Assembly (NCBI GenBank): GCA_947174325.1
Contig: CAMWIL010000007.1
Coordinates: forward strand, 1 to 35,278
DNA from: an uncultured Clostridia bacterium
GTDB taxonomy: Bacteria > Bacillota > Clostridia > Christensenellales > UBA3700
DNA: 35,278 nt
Reading direction: 5' to 3'
Positions 8,322 through 19,400 of the stretch are shown here, piece by piece (the stretch's first letter is position 1; every line of letters begins with the position of its first letter). The position numbers were made by a program, and so were the translations under genes. The notes beneath the pieces were generated by a model that saw nothing but the letters and a program-made list of their open reading frames with translations, was not told the origin of the DNA and did not search any database.

Positions 8322-9484
8322 AAAATATCCTCGCTGCATGCCAACGCGCTTGCCCATGCCCAATGCAAATTAAAGCCTCCGCAAAGTCCGTCAACGTTTT
8401 CTACCTCGCCGATAATATACAACCCCTTGCAAAGCCGCGATTGCAAAGTAACGTCGTCTATATCTTCCAACGCTATTCCGCCGCCTGCGACTTGCGCGCT
8501 ATTCTTAGAACCAATACCCGTAATGTTTACTTTGAACGTTTTGCAACCGCGCGCAATATCGTTGGCTTTCTTGCGAGACATGATCAGCGATCTGTCCATA
8601 GGCAACGTCGCCAATACGTTAAACGCCAAAGCCTTATGCAAAATGCCTTCCAACGGCGCATACGCTCTACAATTATTATAAACGTATTCTGCAAGATCTT
8701 TTTCGGGCATATCGGGAACAAAGTCAACTTCTAGCTGACAGGACTTGACGTCGTCGCGGTATCTTGCAAGCATAGAGGAAAGTCGAAACGCCAACACTCC
8801 CGAAATCGCGTTATCTTTGAAAAGCAACTCGCCTCGCTCTCCCATTAACGTTTCGCCGTTGATCGAAATAGACGCATATACTTTTGCCCTAACTCCGTTT
8901 GCTCCTCGCACGTCTTTACAAAGAAGAGGCGCGATAGCGTAATTCAACGGGACGATTTTATGTCCGAAACCACTTACCAAAGAATGAGAATTAAGTCCGC
9001 ACGTCGCGTCGCTACCGCTCGCAAGTACAACCTTATCGGTAAAAAATTCGCCTTTTGACGTAATTACGGCAAATCCGTTTTCTTTCTTTTCTATCTTTTG
9101 AGCTACGCAATCGCAGATAACGTTGACTCTACGCTCCGCAAGTCTTTGTAATAAGACGTTGACTACCGTTGACGCGCTTTCGCTATAAGGATATATCCTG
9201 CCTTCTTGATCGGCTTTGCAAAGCAAACCAAGCGAAGCAAACTCATCCATTATCCTTTTTGCGTCATATTTATTTAAGATCTTTTTGACAAATGTATCGT
9301 TGTACGCTTCTGCTGACACGTTGAGATTGGACAAATTACACTTGCCGTTGCCGGTAGACAATAATTTCTTACCTACTCTGTCATTGCGCTCTACTATTGT
9401 GACTTCGCCGCCATTTTCCGCGACTTTGAGCGCGCATAAAATTCCTGACGCGCCTCCGCCGATAATTAGTACCTTCTTAGACAT
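8318..9484 (-). CDS. HI0933/YhiN-family flavoprotein (aminoacetone oxidase/BaiN-like annotation family)
   Basis: MSKKVLIIGGGASGILCALKVAENGGEVTIVERNDRVGKKLLSTGNGKCNLSN; C-terminal GLYIIGEVENVDGLCGGFNLHWAWASA. Likely start ATG 9484 rather than 9505. Confidence 0.9.
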   Translation of the reverse strand: MSKKVLIIGGGASGILCALKVAENGGEVTIVERNDRVGKKLLSTGNGKCNLSNLNVSAEAYNDTFVKKILNKYDAKRIMDEFASLGLLCKADQEGRIYPYSESASTVVNVLLQRLAERRVNVICDCVAQKIEKKENGFAVITSKGEFFTDKVVLASGSDATCGLNSHSLVSGFGHKIVPLNYAIAPLLCKDVRGANGVRAKVYASISINGETLMGERGELLFKDNAISGVLAFRLSSMLARYRDDVKSCQLEVDFVPDMPEKDLAEYVYNNCRAYAPLEGILHKALAFNVLATLPMDRSLIMSRKKANDIARGCKTFKVNITGIGSKNSAQVAGGGIALEDIDDVTLQSRLCKGLYIIGEVENVDGLCGGFNLHWAWASALACSEDIL

Positions 9485-9841
9485 AACACCTACGCCCTGT
9501 AACATTCTTTATTATATAATAAAATATCAGTATATTAAAAGGCAAGTAAAATGAAATTCTTTCCCGCTATGTCAATAATGCGAATATATTCCGTTATGAC
9601 TGAAATTCCTCAACTTTTCTATATAACTGTCAAAATAAAATTAAATATGTTGCTAGTATTAATAGCAACAAAATCTAAAACAAAAACCTTCGCTCCGTTG
9701 GCGGTATCAGTAGAATAGCATACTCCAACAGTTGGTCAGAAAGGGAAATTTGCAATTAGTAAAATAGCGAATTTTTTGTCAATAACCAAAGCGTATTTAT
9801 ATAATATTTTTGTAGTATCAGAAGAATTACAATTGAAAAAC

Positions 9842-10005
9842 GTTCGGCGGAAAGTGAGATAGACAAAAAAGAAAGCGATAGATTTTTCGTCAGTTGGGCA
9901 TAGAAAAAAATTTCTCGTACTTGTTGTACGAGAAACTTTTTTTACGTGTCTAAATGGCGGAAAAAATAACGTTTTACTTTTGTCTATATTCGCTTTCCGC
10001 CGAAC
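9842..10005. repeat. inverted-repeat-bounded element (~164 bp) with nested hairpin
   Basis: Left arm GTTCGGCGGAAAGTGAGATAGACAAA (9842-9867) is near-complementary to right arm TTTGTCTATATTCGCTTTCCGCCGAAC (about 9979-10005). Confidence 0.75.
9904..9942 (-). terminator. Rho-independent terminator downstream of the giant-protein gene run
   Basis: TTTCTCGTAC-TTGTT-GTACGAGAAA 10-bp perfect stem (9911-9935) flanked by A-run and T-run; on the minus strand the stem is followed by a T-rich tract. Potentially bidirectional. Confidence 0.8.
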
Positions 10006-10010
10006 AGCTT

Positions 10011-13000
10011 CTAATAAGATAACGTCGTAACGATCTTGGTCTTGAATTCCCCTTCATTGTAGGAGATTTCAATCGACGTCAATCTCTTTTCCTGAATGTC
10101 TGCTATTACTTTAACGGTAGCATTGGTAGCGTTGGCTCTGCCAAGGAACGCGCTGACGTTGGATACGTCTGCGGTAAAGCTTGCCGTAGTACGCGAAGTA
10201 ACGTAAGAAATGTTTTCAAAGTAATCTACGTTGAAATCCAATCCCGAACCGTTTGAACCTAACGCAAAGCTAGGCGCAGTAACGTTTTCATTGGTGGTTT
10301 CTACACCGTTCTCATTGCGATAAATGATAGTCGAGCCGTGTGATACCGTGATCTCGTAATCTCTTGACTTTTCGTTGCTTGCTACTTTATAGGAAGCAAG
10401 ATCGAGCAATTCTTCTTGCTTCATGGTAGTATCTTTACAACCTACGAATACCATTACCGCTACAAGCATTATGGTGATCGCCAATATAAATTTCTTTGCA
10501 TACTTCTTGCCGTTTGATTTTTTTGTCACAGTTTTTTCTTCCTCGTCTTCTTTTCTTTTCTTAGCAACGATACCAAGCATCAAACCGACAGCGCTCAAAC
10601 CTATACCCGTACTCGAAAGAGCGAGCGCGGTAGCAGTCGCCGAATTATTGCTCTTGCCTACAGCCTTTGCGGTAACGTCTTGCGCTCCTGCGACAACTGC
10701 GCTTGCGTCAGATAGCAACTTAGCAAGAGACGCGTCCAATGCAGCTATTTTGTTGTTGTCGATCAAATACAAATCGTCTTCGTGTACGTCGATCAACTGA
10801 GCTTTGAGCGCCCTGTAAGTCGACATATTGCTGAACGTGATCGTCTGCAAAGCGTTTATTCTATTTGCAAGATCGCCGGCGTTGCAACCAGTTCTAGCAT
10901 AAATATCCAAAACGTTGGACTCTTTGTAGTTGGGATCGATGCCTTCTTCTACTCTTACTCTGATAGAGTAGTTGTTCAACGGACTTACGTTTGAATATTC
11001 GTAAGTGTTGTTGCTATCTGCCGAGAGATAAGCCTCTCCGTTGACGCTATACTGCAAGCCCGGAATTTTACTTGAGAATACGAGCTTGTTGTAGTGTACT
11101 TCCATAACGATATCGTCGGCTGTGATAACGCGCGTCGCTTTATGGACTTCAAACGGAATGATTTTTTCGCCCGTGAACGGAGAATCTGCTCCGCTTGGTT
11201 TGATAACCATATAATAAGTGGCGGCATTTATAACTTCAGTCGTCATATTTTTGCCCTGCTCGTCGGTAGCAATACCGATAGACAACGCATTCTTTATCGC
11301 ATCGTTGTGAGCGTAAAGATCGAACTTGCTATAGAGGTTTTCGCCGGTGTATACTACTGATTCCTCAACGTCGATATAACGCTCGCCGTTGAAAGTAACG
11401 AAGAAGTATTCTCCTATGTCGTCAAAGTTTGCGTCGATAACGAGCAAATCGCCTTCATTGTAATCTATCCTGTAGTTGCCCGCTTCGACAGCGTCGCCCG
11501 TAAATCTGATCTTTACAACGCCTTCGTGTACTTTCAATTCTTCAAAATACTCGTCGATAAACAACTCGCAACCAATCTCGTCCGTAGCGAAGAAGCGTCC
11601 GCTCGTGACGGAATAAGGCAACTCGCCTTCGGCAATATACTCAAAGTGACTCCAATCATCGGTAGGCGTCTTGACAGCCTTCAAAGATCCCGGAATATGA
11701 TAAACTCTTACGGCATTGTTTACGTTGACCGTAACGTTGACCGGATTGATCGTAACGGTAGCGGTCTTAAACTCAACGTTTCCTTCGTTCTTGACCAAAA
11801 CGTAGTTGTTGTTGAGACTTCCGTCAGCTACGTTGAGAATACGATTCTCGTCTACCTTTGCCGTATAAGTTCCTACGTTTTTAGGATTGTTCTCTATCTC
11901 GCCGTTCTCGTTAAAGAAGTTGAAGCCTACGGTGATAGTATCCTCATCGCCATCCGCTAAGTTGTGGAACGTAAGCGTCGTCTCAGGATACTGTACTCTG
12001 CCGTTGTAATCAACGTTTGCGTCTTTTACATCGAATACGTTAATTTTGATTTCTCTCGGCGTGATATTGAATACAGCGGCGCCGCTTACTATGATCTTAT
12101 AGTTTTTAGCCTTCTCGTTGTTGCTGAAATCAATACCGACTTCGTAAGTGCCTACGTTTTTCGGGAGACCTTCAAGCACTGTATCTCCTAACGTATATAC
12201 CCAAATTGCCGTCTCATCCATATCGTCTCCAGCCATAAAGGTATTTTCGCCTGCAATCTCATAAGACGGTTTTGGCAATGCTTCTCCGTAAATAACCGAT
12301 CTAACGTCGATAAACGTTCTTATATTGATAGTCAACGGATCGACTGTGAGATAACTCTGCTCATCTTCATTGACGATAACAACATTATAGTTGTTGGACT
12401 TGTCAAGACTATTGTTGATACTTCCGTCAACGCCCGCAACGCCTTGATCTCCCTTGATAGAGCTTACTCTGATAGGCGTCTCGCTGCCTACTTCGCTTCC
12501 GGCATTCGCATCGGTGATAAGATTAACAACAATATTATCTCTAAAGCGGAACGTCTCTGTTCCTACGTATTTCCACGATCTTACCGCTTCATCTGCATTA
12601 GCCTCGCCAATAAAAGCGTCAACAGGCTTGGAATACTCTTTTCTTACGTCTTTGAGCTCGATCCTAACAGTGAGTTTACCCACGTTGACATGAGTCGTCT
12701 GCAAGTGGAATTCATAGTTTGCTACCTCATCCGCATCATAAGCGCCGTTGAGCAATAGCACGGGATAAACTATATAACATCCAATATCCCATATTTCACT
12801 CGGCAATTGATATATTTCAGTCATATCCGTCAGCTGTCTATAATGATATACAGCCATCGGGTCTTGGTTTTCCGCGAGAGGCTCGCCAACGTATTGATAT
12901 CTAAACTCCACTTGGTGAGAAGTACCGTGTATCGTCGATAATCCCGTATTATTAGAGGAATTGAACACACCGAAAGTTCCGCCGCCCGGTTTATAATCCG

Positions 13001-16000
13001 CGCCAAACGTATACTGAGTCTCTTGACCCGGCGTAACAGTAAACGTGACCTCTCTTGCCGTTATCTCTATCTGATACGTCTCCTCTGAATCAAGGTAGTT
13101 GCTTTCGCTCTTATTGGTGATCTTATACGTAATTCTGTATTCGCCTACGTTTTTGATAGGACCGTCAATTTCCACGTCATAAGATTCCCACTTTCCTGTA
13201 GAATAGTTAAATCTTTCATATATTGCCTCGGTCGGTTCTACCTTAGCGCCGTTATTTGCTATACCGTAAGCGTAATATCCGTCCGATTCGGGAGTTTTGT
13301 TTCCGTATACAAAAGACGCGTTAAGTTCTTGCGGATCTTGGAAGTTGATTTTTGCAGGAACGATCGTCACAATAAATCTTGTCGGATTAGGCAACGAATA
13401 GTTGGAGCTTGCTGAACCGTCGGCAAAGCTTATGATGACCTGATACGAGCCGCCAACATACGGCTGTCCGACTACGTAGTCTTCCGGTACGTCGATTGCA
13501 TTATAGTAATCGAGATTATTTTCGTCCATTCCCAAGATATCAATTTGTATCATATCCAAGTCAACGGTCTCTACGTTATAGAAATAGAATGCGTAATTGT
13601 TTTGCTGCATTTCCGCTTGAGAAATATAATCTTTGCCTCTGCCGAACTTAATAAGTTGTTCGACTCCGTTGTAATCGAGATTTATTCTATATGCCGACGA
13701 ACCTGCCTCGTACGAAAGACTTGAATTCATTTGAACGATCGTCGCTCTCTTTTTGATAGTAAGTTTTACGTCCTCTACGTCTTCCGATATCCTGTAATTC
13801 GAATTGTTCAAAGAAACGGGACGAACAATGTAATTACCTACGTCAGTTGCAGCGGAAACTTTATTTCCTTTATTAAAGTTTTCGTCAGCTTGGTAATATT
13901 CGAGAGTAGCCGTGACTGCCTGGTCGCCCATTACCAATTCGTCGGTCGGCACCGACGCCGAAAATACTACCGCGCGACCTTGGTATTCGGTTGTTTTTGC
14001 CTGTGTAGAAGGATCAGGTTGGATAGGTACGCCTGCTGGTTCGACTATATCAAGCGAAACGCTTTTTTGAACTACTTCTTGACGAATTCTCGGCTGCCAA
14101 TCAAAAGACTTAAGACCGGCTGCGTCAATGTGACTGTAGTCGTTGCCGGTATTATCCTTATATTTCTGCGCATACGTGATGTAATTAGGATCGTCTTTGA
14201 TATACGCTACCACACGCTTACTTGTATCCAAGAAATGGATATTATTGTAATTTACCTCGCTGCTACCTGACGGATTATCAAGATAGAGGAAAGTCGTATA
14301 TTCGCCGATTTCCATATAGTCGTCAGCGGAAACCGGATTTTTAGAAGTTCCTTTCAAAGTCTTCCAATAACTATACGCATCCGGATCGCTAGGACGAATA
14401 GTGGTTATTAAAGCATTTTGCGCAGTGGTATTCGGTTGACTGTAAAGACGAATCTCGGGGATATCCAACTTGTCTCCGTATTCCGCGTCATCACGGTTTA
14501 CCGGATCGGAACCTACCGCCGTAACGCCGTCGGAGAAAATTTTATACAAATATGCTGCGCGACCGAATTCATAATTTATTTCAACGTTCGGATACAGTCC
14601 TCTTTTAAGAACGGTATAAGTCAAGTCATAATTATCCTTGGCGTCTTGTATAGAATCGTTGCGCCAATAATAAGTATTTTGCAAATTTTCGCCTATTACG
14701 CCGCTTGAATTCCTCTTTATAATTTCATTAGCCCAAAGAATATGTTCTTTATCGCTGCTTATATCGTATACTGCCCAAATGTCGCTACCGTTTTCCGTAC
14801 CGCCCCAAGTCAAGTACGCTTTATCGCTAGAAGCAGGAACGAGAGTAGAATCGTCGTCTTTACGGTATTGCATAGTTACTACGTTGCCGGTTCTTGTGGT
14901 CGTTCCCGTCGCGCCTGAATATCCAATAGAATGCCAATCTCCCGACGCATACATATTACCTAAGCAATAGATATTGTTCGTGTTCTCAGAATGGTCGTTT
15001 TCATTACCCGACATACCTACGACCATGCCGTATACTTCGCTTACTCCGGTTTTATTTAGAGGAGAGAACGATGCGCCGCTAGTATAACATTTTGCCACAC
15101 CCGTCCAGGTATTGATAACGCCGTTGATATGCGCCACGCCTGAAGAACCGGAAATCGCATTATTTGCAGTTAAGTTGTTTGGTAAATATATGTTACTGCC
15201 TACCGCAACGCCAACCTCTGCATATGCAGTATTAGCATGGCTATCTGTAATCAAACCTTGCAAAGTGCCGGAACCTGCGGTATAAAGGTTGTAAGCCATT
15301 GCGCCGTTGCCCATCCAACCTGCAACGCCGCCCAAAAATACGCGACCGTGTCCGTTTATTGTTGTGCTGCTACATGCTCTTGTTTCTACATATAAAAGGC
15401 TATTAGATTCAAGATCGATCTTGGAATTGGAAATTGTAGCGGAAGCGCCCGTCAATACGCCGACAAAACCTCCGAACGCATATGAATTTCTAGACATAAA
15501 TTCGTTCTGCCTACCTAAGGAAGCGCTCAAATCTGATGCCTTTATCATATTAAAAGACGTGTTCGACTTTACTGTAACGCTGCAATTATCTATAACGCCG
15601 CTACAATAACCGGCTATATAGCCTCCGCATCCGCTTCCCGATGTACTCTGAGTACCTGATATATTAGTATTGACTATAAAGTTAGTATTTATGATTTTTG
15701 AATTAGTGGGGATATAGCCTATAAATGCGCCGTTTATATCAATGCTACTATGAGCGCCATTTGCGCTAAAAAACGTGCCGGAAGCTCCACCGACCACGTC
15801 AAACGTTACCCAAGGCTGAGCATTCAACTGATTAGTCGTAAGAGTCAACTTCTTACCGTTTCCGTCAAAGGTCAAATAATCCTTCATAGCGACGTTGGTC
15901 ATTACTCCATTAGTCCAACAAAATTGCATATCGTTGATAAGATAACCAATAGTCGCTTTTCTGCTTGTATCTTCTACGTATGATTTCGTATCAGGATTAT

Positions 16001-16313
16001 AAATACTGACGCTCTTTTCGCCTTGTAAAAAGCTCATAATATCGCCCGAAGTCTGCAAAGGCGTAGAAGCCTGATTGGCGTATATGAGCCTTGCGTCATA
16101 ACCGCCTTCGCCCTTCTCATTCGGTTGCGGAACGTTGCCGTTGACCATCAAATTCTTCACCGAAGACTCGGCAGTCTGCTCCGAAACCCCGTTGATCTGT
16201 ACGTCGTCCGCCTTTACGTTCGTTGCGCTTATGCCAAATATTACCGCTATAACAAACAGTACCACGATCATTGCCTGTAAGGCTATAAACGTTCTTCTCT
16301 TAGCATTAGACAT
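10011..16313 (-). CDS. giant secreted/membrane-anchored surface protein: beta-helix-like N-terminus, MBG/YDG-like Ig repeats, TM segment, then lipoprotein-like C-terminal module
   Basis: 2100 aa; signal peptide MSNAKRRTFIALQAMIVVLFVIAVIFGISATNVKAD; repeats ending in LTIKK, VTIVPAKI, ITPREI, INPVNV type strands; TM ...GIGLSAVGLMLGIVAKKRK then KKFILAITIMLVAVMVFVGCKD. SD GGAGG upstream. Confidence 0.85.
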   Translation of the reverse strand: MSNAKRRTFIALQAMIVVLFVIAVIFGISATNVKADDVQINGVSEQTAESSVKNLMVNGNVPQPNEKGEGGYDARLIYANQASTPLQTSGDIMSFLQGEKSVSIYNPDTKSYVEDTSRKATIGYLINDMQFCWTNGVMTNVAMKDYLTFDGNGKKLTLTTNQLNAQPWVTFDVVGGASGTFFSANGAHSSIDINGAFIGYIPTNSKIINTNFIVNTNISGTQSTSGSGCGGYIAGYCSGVIDNCSVTVKSNTSFNMIKASDLSASLGRQNEFMSRNSYAFGGFVGVLTGASATISNSKIDLESNSLLYVETRACSSTTINGHGRVFLGGVAGWMGNGAMAYNLYTAGSGTLQGLITDSHANTAYAEVGVAVGSNIYLPNNLTANNAISGSSGVAHINGVINTWTGVAKCYTSGASFSPLNKTGVSEVYGMVVGMSGNENDHSENTNNIYCLGNMYASGDWHSIGYSGATGTTTRTGNVVTMQYRKDDDSTLVPASSDKAYLTWGGTENGSDIWAVYDISSDKEHILWANEIIKRNSSGVIGENLQNTYYWRNDSIQDAKDNYDLTYTVLKRGLYPNVEINYEFGRAAYLYKIFSDGVTAVGSDPVNRDDAEYGDKLDIPEIRLYSQPNTTAQNALITTIRPSDPDAYSYWKTLKGTSKNPVSADDYMEIGEYTTFLYLDNPSGSSEVNYNNIHFLDTSKRVVAYIKDDPNYITYAQKYKDNTGNDYSHIDAAGLKSFDWQPRIRQEVVQKSVSLDIVEPAGVPIQPDPSTQAKTTEYQGRAVVFSASVPTDELVMGDQAVTATLEYYQADENFNKGNKVSAATDVGNYIVRPVSLNNSNYRISEDVEDVKLTIKKRATIVQMNSSLSYEAGSSAYRINLDYNGVEQLIKFGRGKDYISQAEMQQNNYAFYFYNVETVDLDMIQIDILGMDENNLDYYNAIDVPEDYVVGQPYVGGSYQVIISFADGSASSNYSLPNPTRFIVTIVPAKINFQDPQELNASFVYGNKTPESDGYYAYGIANNGAKVEPTEAIYERFNYSTGKWESYDVEIDGPIKNVGEYRITYKITNKSESNYLDSEETYQIEITAREVTFTVTPGQETQYTFGADYKPGGGTFGVFNSSNNTGLSTIHGTSHQVEFRYQYVGEPLAENQDPMAVYHYRQLTDMTEIYQLPSEIWDIGCYIVYPVLLLNGAYDADEVANYEFHLQTTHVNVGKLTVRIELKDVRKEYSKPVDAFIGEANADEAVRSWKYVGTETFRFRDNIVVNLITDANAGSEVGSETPIRVSSIKGDQGVAGVDGSINNSLDKSNNYNVVIVNEDEQSYLTVDPLTINIRTFIDVRSVIYGEALPKPSYEIAGENTFMAGDDMDETAIWVYTLGDTVLEGLPKNVGTYEVGIDFSNNEKAKNYKIIVSGAAVFNITPREIKINVFDVKDANVDYNGRVQYPETTLTFHNLADGDEDTITVGFNFFNENGEIENNPKNVGTYTAKVDENRILNVADGSLNNNYVLVKNEGNVEFKTATVTINPVNVTVNVNNAVRVYHIPGSLKAVKTPTDDWSHFEYIAEGELPYSVTSGRFFATDEIGCELFIDEYFEELKVHEGVVKIRFTGDAVEAGNYRIDYNEGDLLVIDANFDDIGEYFFVTFNGERYIDVEESVVYTGENLYSKFDLYAHNDAIKNALSIGIATDEQGKNMTTEVINAATYYMVIKPSGADSPFTGEKIIPFEVHKATRVITADDIVMEVHYNKLVFSSKIPGLQYSVNGEAYLSADSNNTYEYSNVSPLNNYSIRVRVEEGIDPNYKESNVLDIYARTGCNAGDLANRINALQTITFSNMSTYRALKAQLIDVHEDDLYLIDNNKIAALDASLAKLLSDASAVVAGAQDVTAKAVGKSNNSATATALALSSTGIGLSAVGLMLGIVAKKRKEDEEEKTVTKKSNGKKYAKKFILAITIMLVAVMVFVGCKDTTMKQEELLDLASYKVASNEKSRDYEITVSHGSTIIYRNENGVETTNENVTAPSFALGSNGSGLDFNVDYFENISYVTSRTTASFTADVSNVSAFLGRANATNATVKVIADIQEKRLTSIEISYNEGEFKTKIVTTLSY

Positions 16314-16381
16314 AAAATTTCCTCCATTATTCCATCACTTTTCAATCGCCACGATTGATTTGACTAAAAATCTATTATGTT

Positions 16382-16413
16382 CTCTACAATGCAGACGCGT
16401 CTGCATTGTAGAG
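16382..16413. repeat. 32-bp perfect palindrome between giant genes
   Basis: CTCTACAATGCAGACG|CGTCTGCATTGTAGAG, no spacer. Confidence 0.9.
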
Positions 16414-16420
16414 TTCTGCA

Positions 16421-19400
16421 TTATGCAATTACTTCGTCTTCTTTCTTTCTCTTGTTTACAATCACTACCGAAGTAACGATTGCAGCTATCATGACCGCAG
16501 CCGTCACGGATACGGCAACGATGCCCATTGTACTCAATTCTGACTTATTGATCTCGCCAACGATCAAATTCCAATGCTTGTTGATAAAATGATTGTCTCC
16601 GACATTCAATTCTACCGTGTATTCGCCGTCCGGAAGAACGCCGTCGGAATTCGGCTCTACTACGTTTCCGTTCGCGTCTTTATAGACGAGGAAACAAGCT
16701 GTGTTCTCGCCGTCTGCAGTATAATATCCGTAATTACCTTCAACGGGAAGTCCGCTTGGAATTCTAGTCGGCAAGTCTATACCGGCTTCGCTGACAACGA
16801 TCTCCGCTTTGTCGATCTGTATAAACGTATCGAGTTCCAACGTGTCGTGGTTGGCAACCGTCAATCTTACTCTTCCGTTGTAATTACCGGCATTGATAGC
16901 GTAGAGATTACCCACTTCGGAAGTCGTCAAACTTGTAATAGTAACCGGCTTGCCGTCGTAATAGTAATTTCCGCCTATTATATCCAAACCGTTGAACGTA
17001 ACTCTATGCTGAGTTCCGTCATATACGGCTGCTACCGGCACTGCCGTTACGCCTACTATCTTCGCGTTGGCGATAGTAACCGTTGCAGTAACCTGATAGT
17101 CTTGGAAACCTTCCTGCGTAACCGTCATGTAGATCCTGTGCGTTCCCGCATTGGTGATCTTAATATCGGAAAGGTTCTTGTAATCCTGACCGTTGTATCT
17201 AAATTCGACTTTTGCTTCTGCATAAGGCACTTTCGGATCGAGTTTTGTGACAAAATCGCTTCCGTCGTAAGTTCCGTCAACGCCTTCAAAAGATATACCT
17301 TTGAATACAGCCTTAGTGATCGTCATAATGACGTTTGCAGTACATTCTTCATAATTATCGTCGCCTGCATATTTTATTCTGTAAGTATACTCGCCGACTT
17401 CGGTGTACCAACCTGCGCCGTAACCGCTGTCACCGATCGGCTCCCAAGCGCCTTTATTGCTGTTGAGATACTCGATAGTGATTTTGCTGGAATCGATCAT
17501 TGCATACGACCAAATCTCTTCGGCGCTTCCGTTTACAGCTCTTACGTACGCTTGAGCGTCCACAAAGTTGAAAGCGCGATGGATAGGATTTTTGTTATCG
17601 TCAACGTCATACGCGTAAACAACGCTGTTTTTGAATACGAATTCCGTAGTTGCCTTTATGATAACCAAATCTCCCGAATACGTTTCTTTAAAGAACGCGC
17701 TATTGCCCGCATAGGATACTTCGACGTGATACAAACCTATTCTGTTGGGTACTCCGTCGATAGGATTTAATCTGTCATAGTCGCCTTTGATCGTACGCGT
17801 GTTCGTATCGTACTCGCTTCCTGCAAAATAAGGATAATAAGTATATTGCAAGTCTGCTTTACTAAACAAGCTCTCGTTCAAATTTGACGGTATGCCCGGG
17901 TCGTAGTCTATACCTCTTCCCGCATTATACTCAACAACGTTGATACCCATTGCAAGCGGCAACTTTCCTTGTCTGATATAGAAATAGAATTTATACGTCG
18001 GATCGTCTACGATCTTACCATTTTCGATATAAGTATCTTTTACGGAATAATTCTTATCTGAAATGGAGACAACGATCGTATACTCGCCTGTCTTGTAGAT
18101 AGCAGAGTTGGTTACGGTTTCGTCGCCCATACTCAATTCTACGTCTGCGTTTTGCGTATTGCCGTTGATATCTACGTAAGTAGCGGTAAAGACGTGCGAC
18201 GCGCCCGCGTTGACCGAGGTAGGAATATTATAACTACCGTCCATTTTGATATCGACAGATACCGGCAAAGCCTCGATATAGATGAGTTTACCCTTTACTG
18301 ACAACTCCATATTGCCGCCCAAATCGGATATTACTTCGCCGTTGCACCAATATCCCGTTTCGCTGACAGGTTGGATCGTTTTCGCCAAACAATCTAATTT
18401 TACGGTCACAGGCTCATCCTTTATGCCGACGTTTACGTCAATAGTTTCAGGAATTGTTTCGCCGTATTTGTAAACGTTGGAAAGTCCCATAACGTACTCA
18501 AGTTGGATCTGGTAAACATATTTGTTGATCTTGGTATTCATAGGTATTGCGCATACCGAAGAAGTAACGTTGTCGCCTACGATCGTATACGCATTCTCAA
18601 AATCGATCTTGGAGTTATCTGCAAAATACAGATTGTATCTTTCCGTGATCGCTTCGTCCGCGGCAAACGTAGCGTAAAGCTTGACGCTATCAGCCGCATT
18701 TGACGATTCGTATTTAAGTTCTACCTTGATCCTAATGCTGATATCTTCCGGATAAGCAATATACGCAGGGGTATAAAGCACTCCGATGCCTTTTTCATTG
18801 GCGTATTGCATAATGTTCTCGCGTTGCTCCGCTCCAAAGTCTACGTTTATATAGAACGTCGAAGCGCCTACGTAACTGTCATTGCCGTCATAGACCTTGT
18901 TGAAGAACTTTTCGAGATCAGTTACGTTTTCGTTCGCGATTATATCCGCAATACTTCTTCCGTCGTAGTTGCCGCCGGAAACGTATACGCTCTTGAGCGA
19001 GTAGTCTATATAGAGGCTCGCCACTTTATAGTTTATTATAAAACTTCCTACAAGACCGTTATCCGTCACTATTCCGCTTCTGGAGAAATATACGTCTTGA
19101 TACAAGCCTTGCACGTTGACCATTCTCATCTTGAACGGAGCGCTTATGCTTCTTACGGGATCGCCCATATTCCAGTTGACAAGGAAAGATTTCTCTCCCA
19201 TGCTGTTGATGATGTAAGGGCTGTCCGTATTCATTCCGTTGACGTCCTGAGCCATAGCGTCTTCCCACTTGTCGCTACCGTCGGGATTTTTCTGCCAGCT
19301 GTATTGCAACTGCCAATCAGAACATCCTACGGTCGGATTAAATCTTATCGTAGCGCCTTGCGTGGAATAACCGTAGTCGCTCGTAAGATAAGTGAGCTTT

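Noticed and set aside
7801-8734. Plus-strand ORFs 7801-8097, 7878-8681 and 8363-8734
   Set aside because: Antisense shadows of the two flavoprotein genes, whose dinucleotide-binding motifs clearly fix the coding strand.
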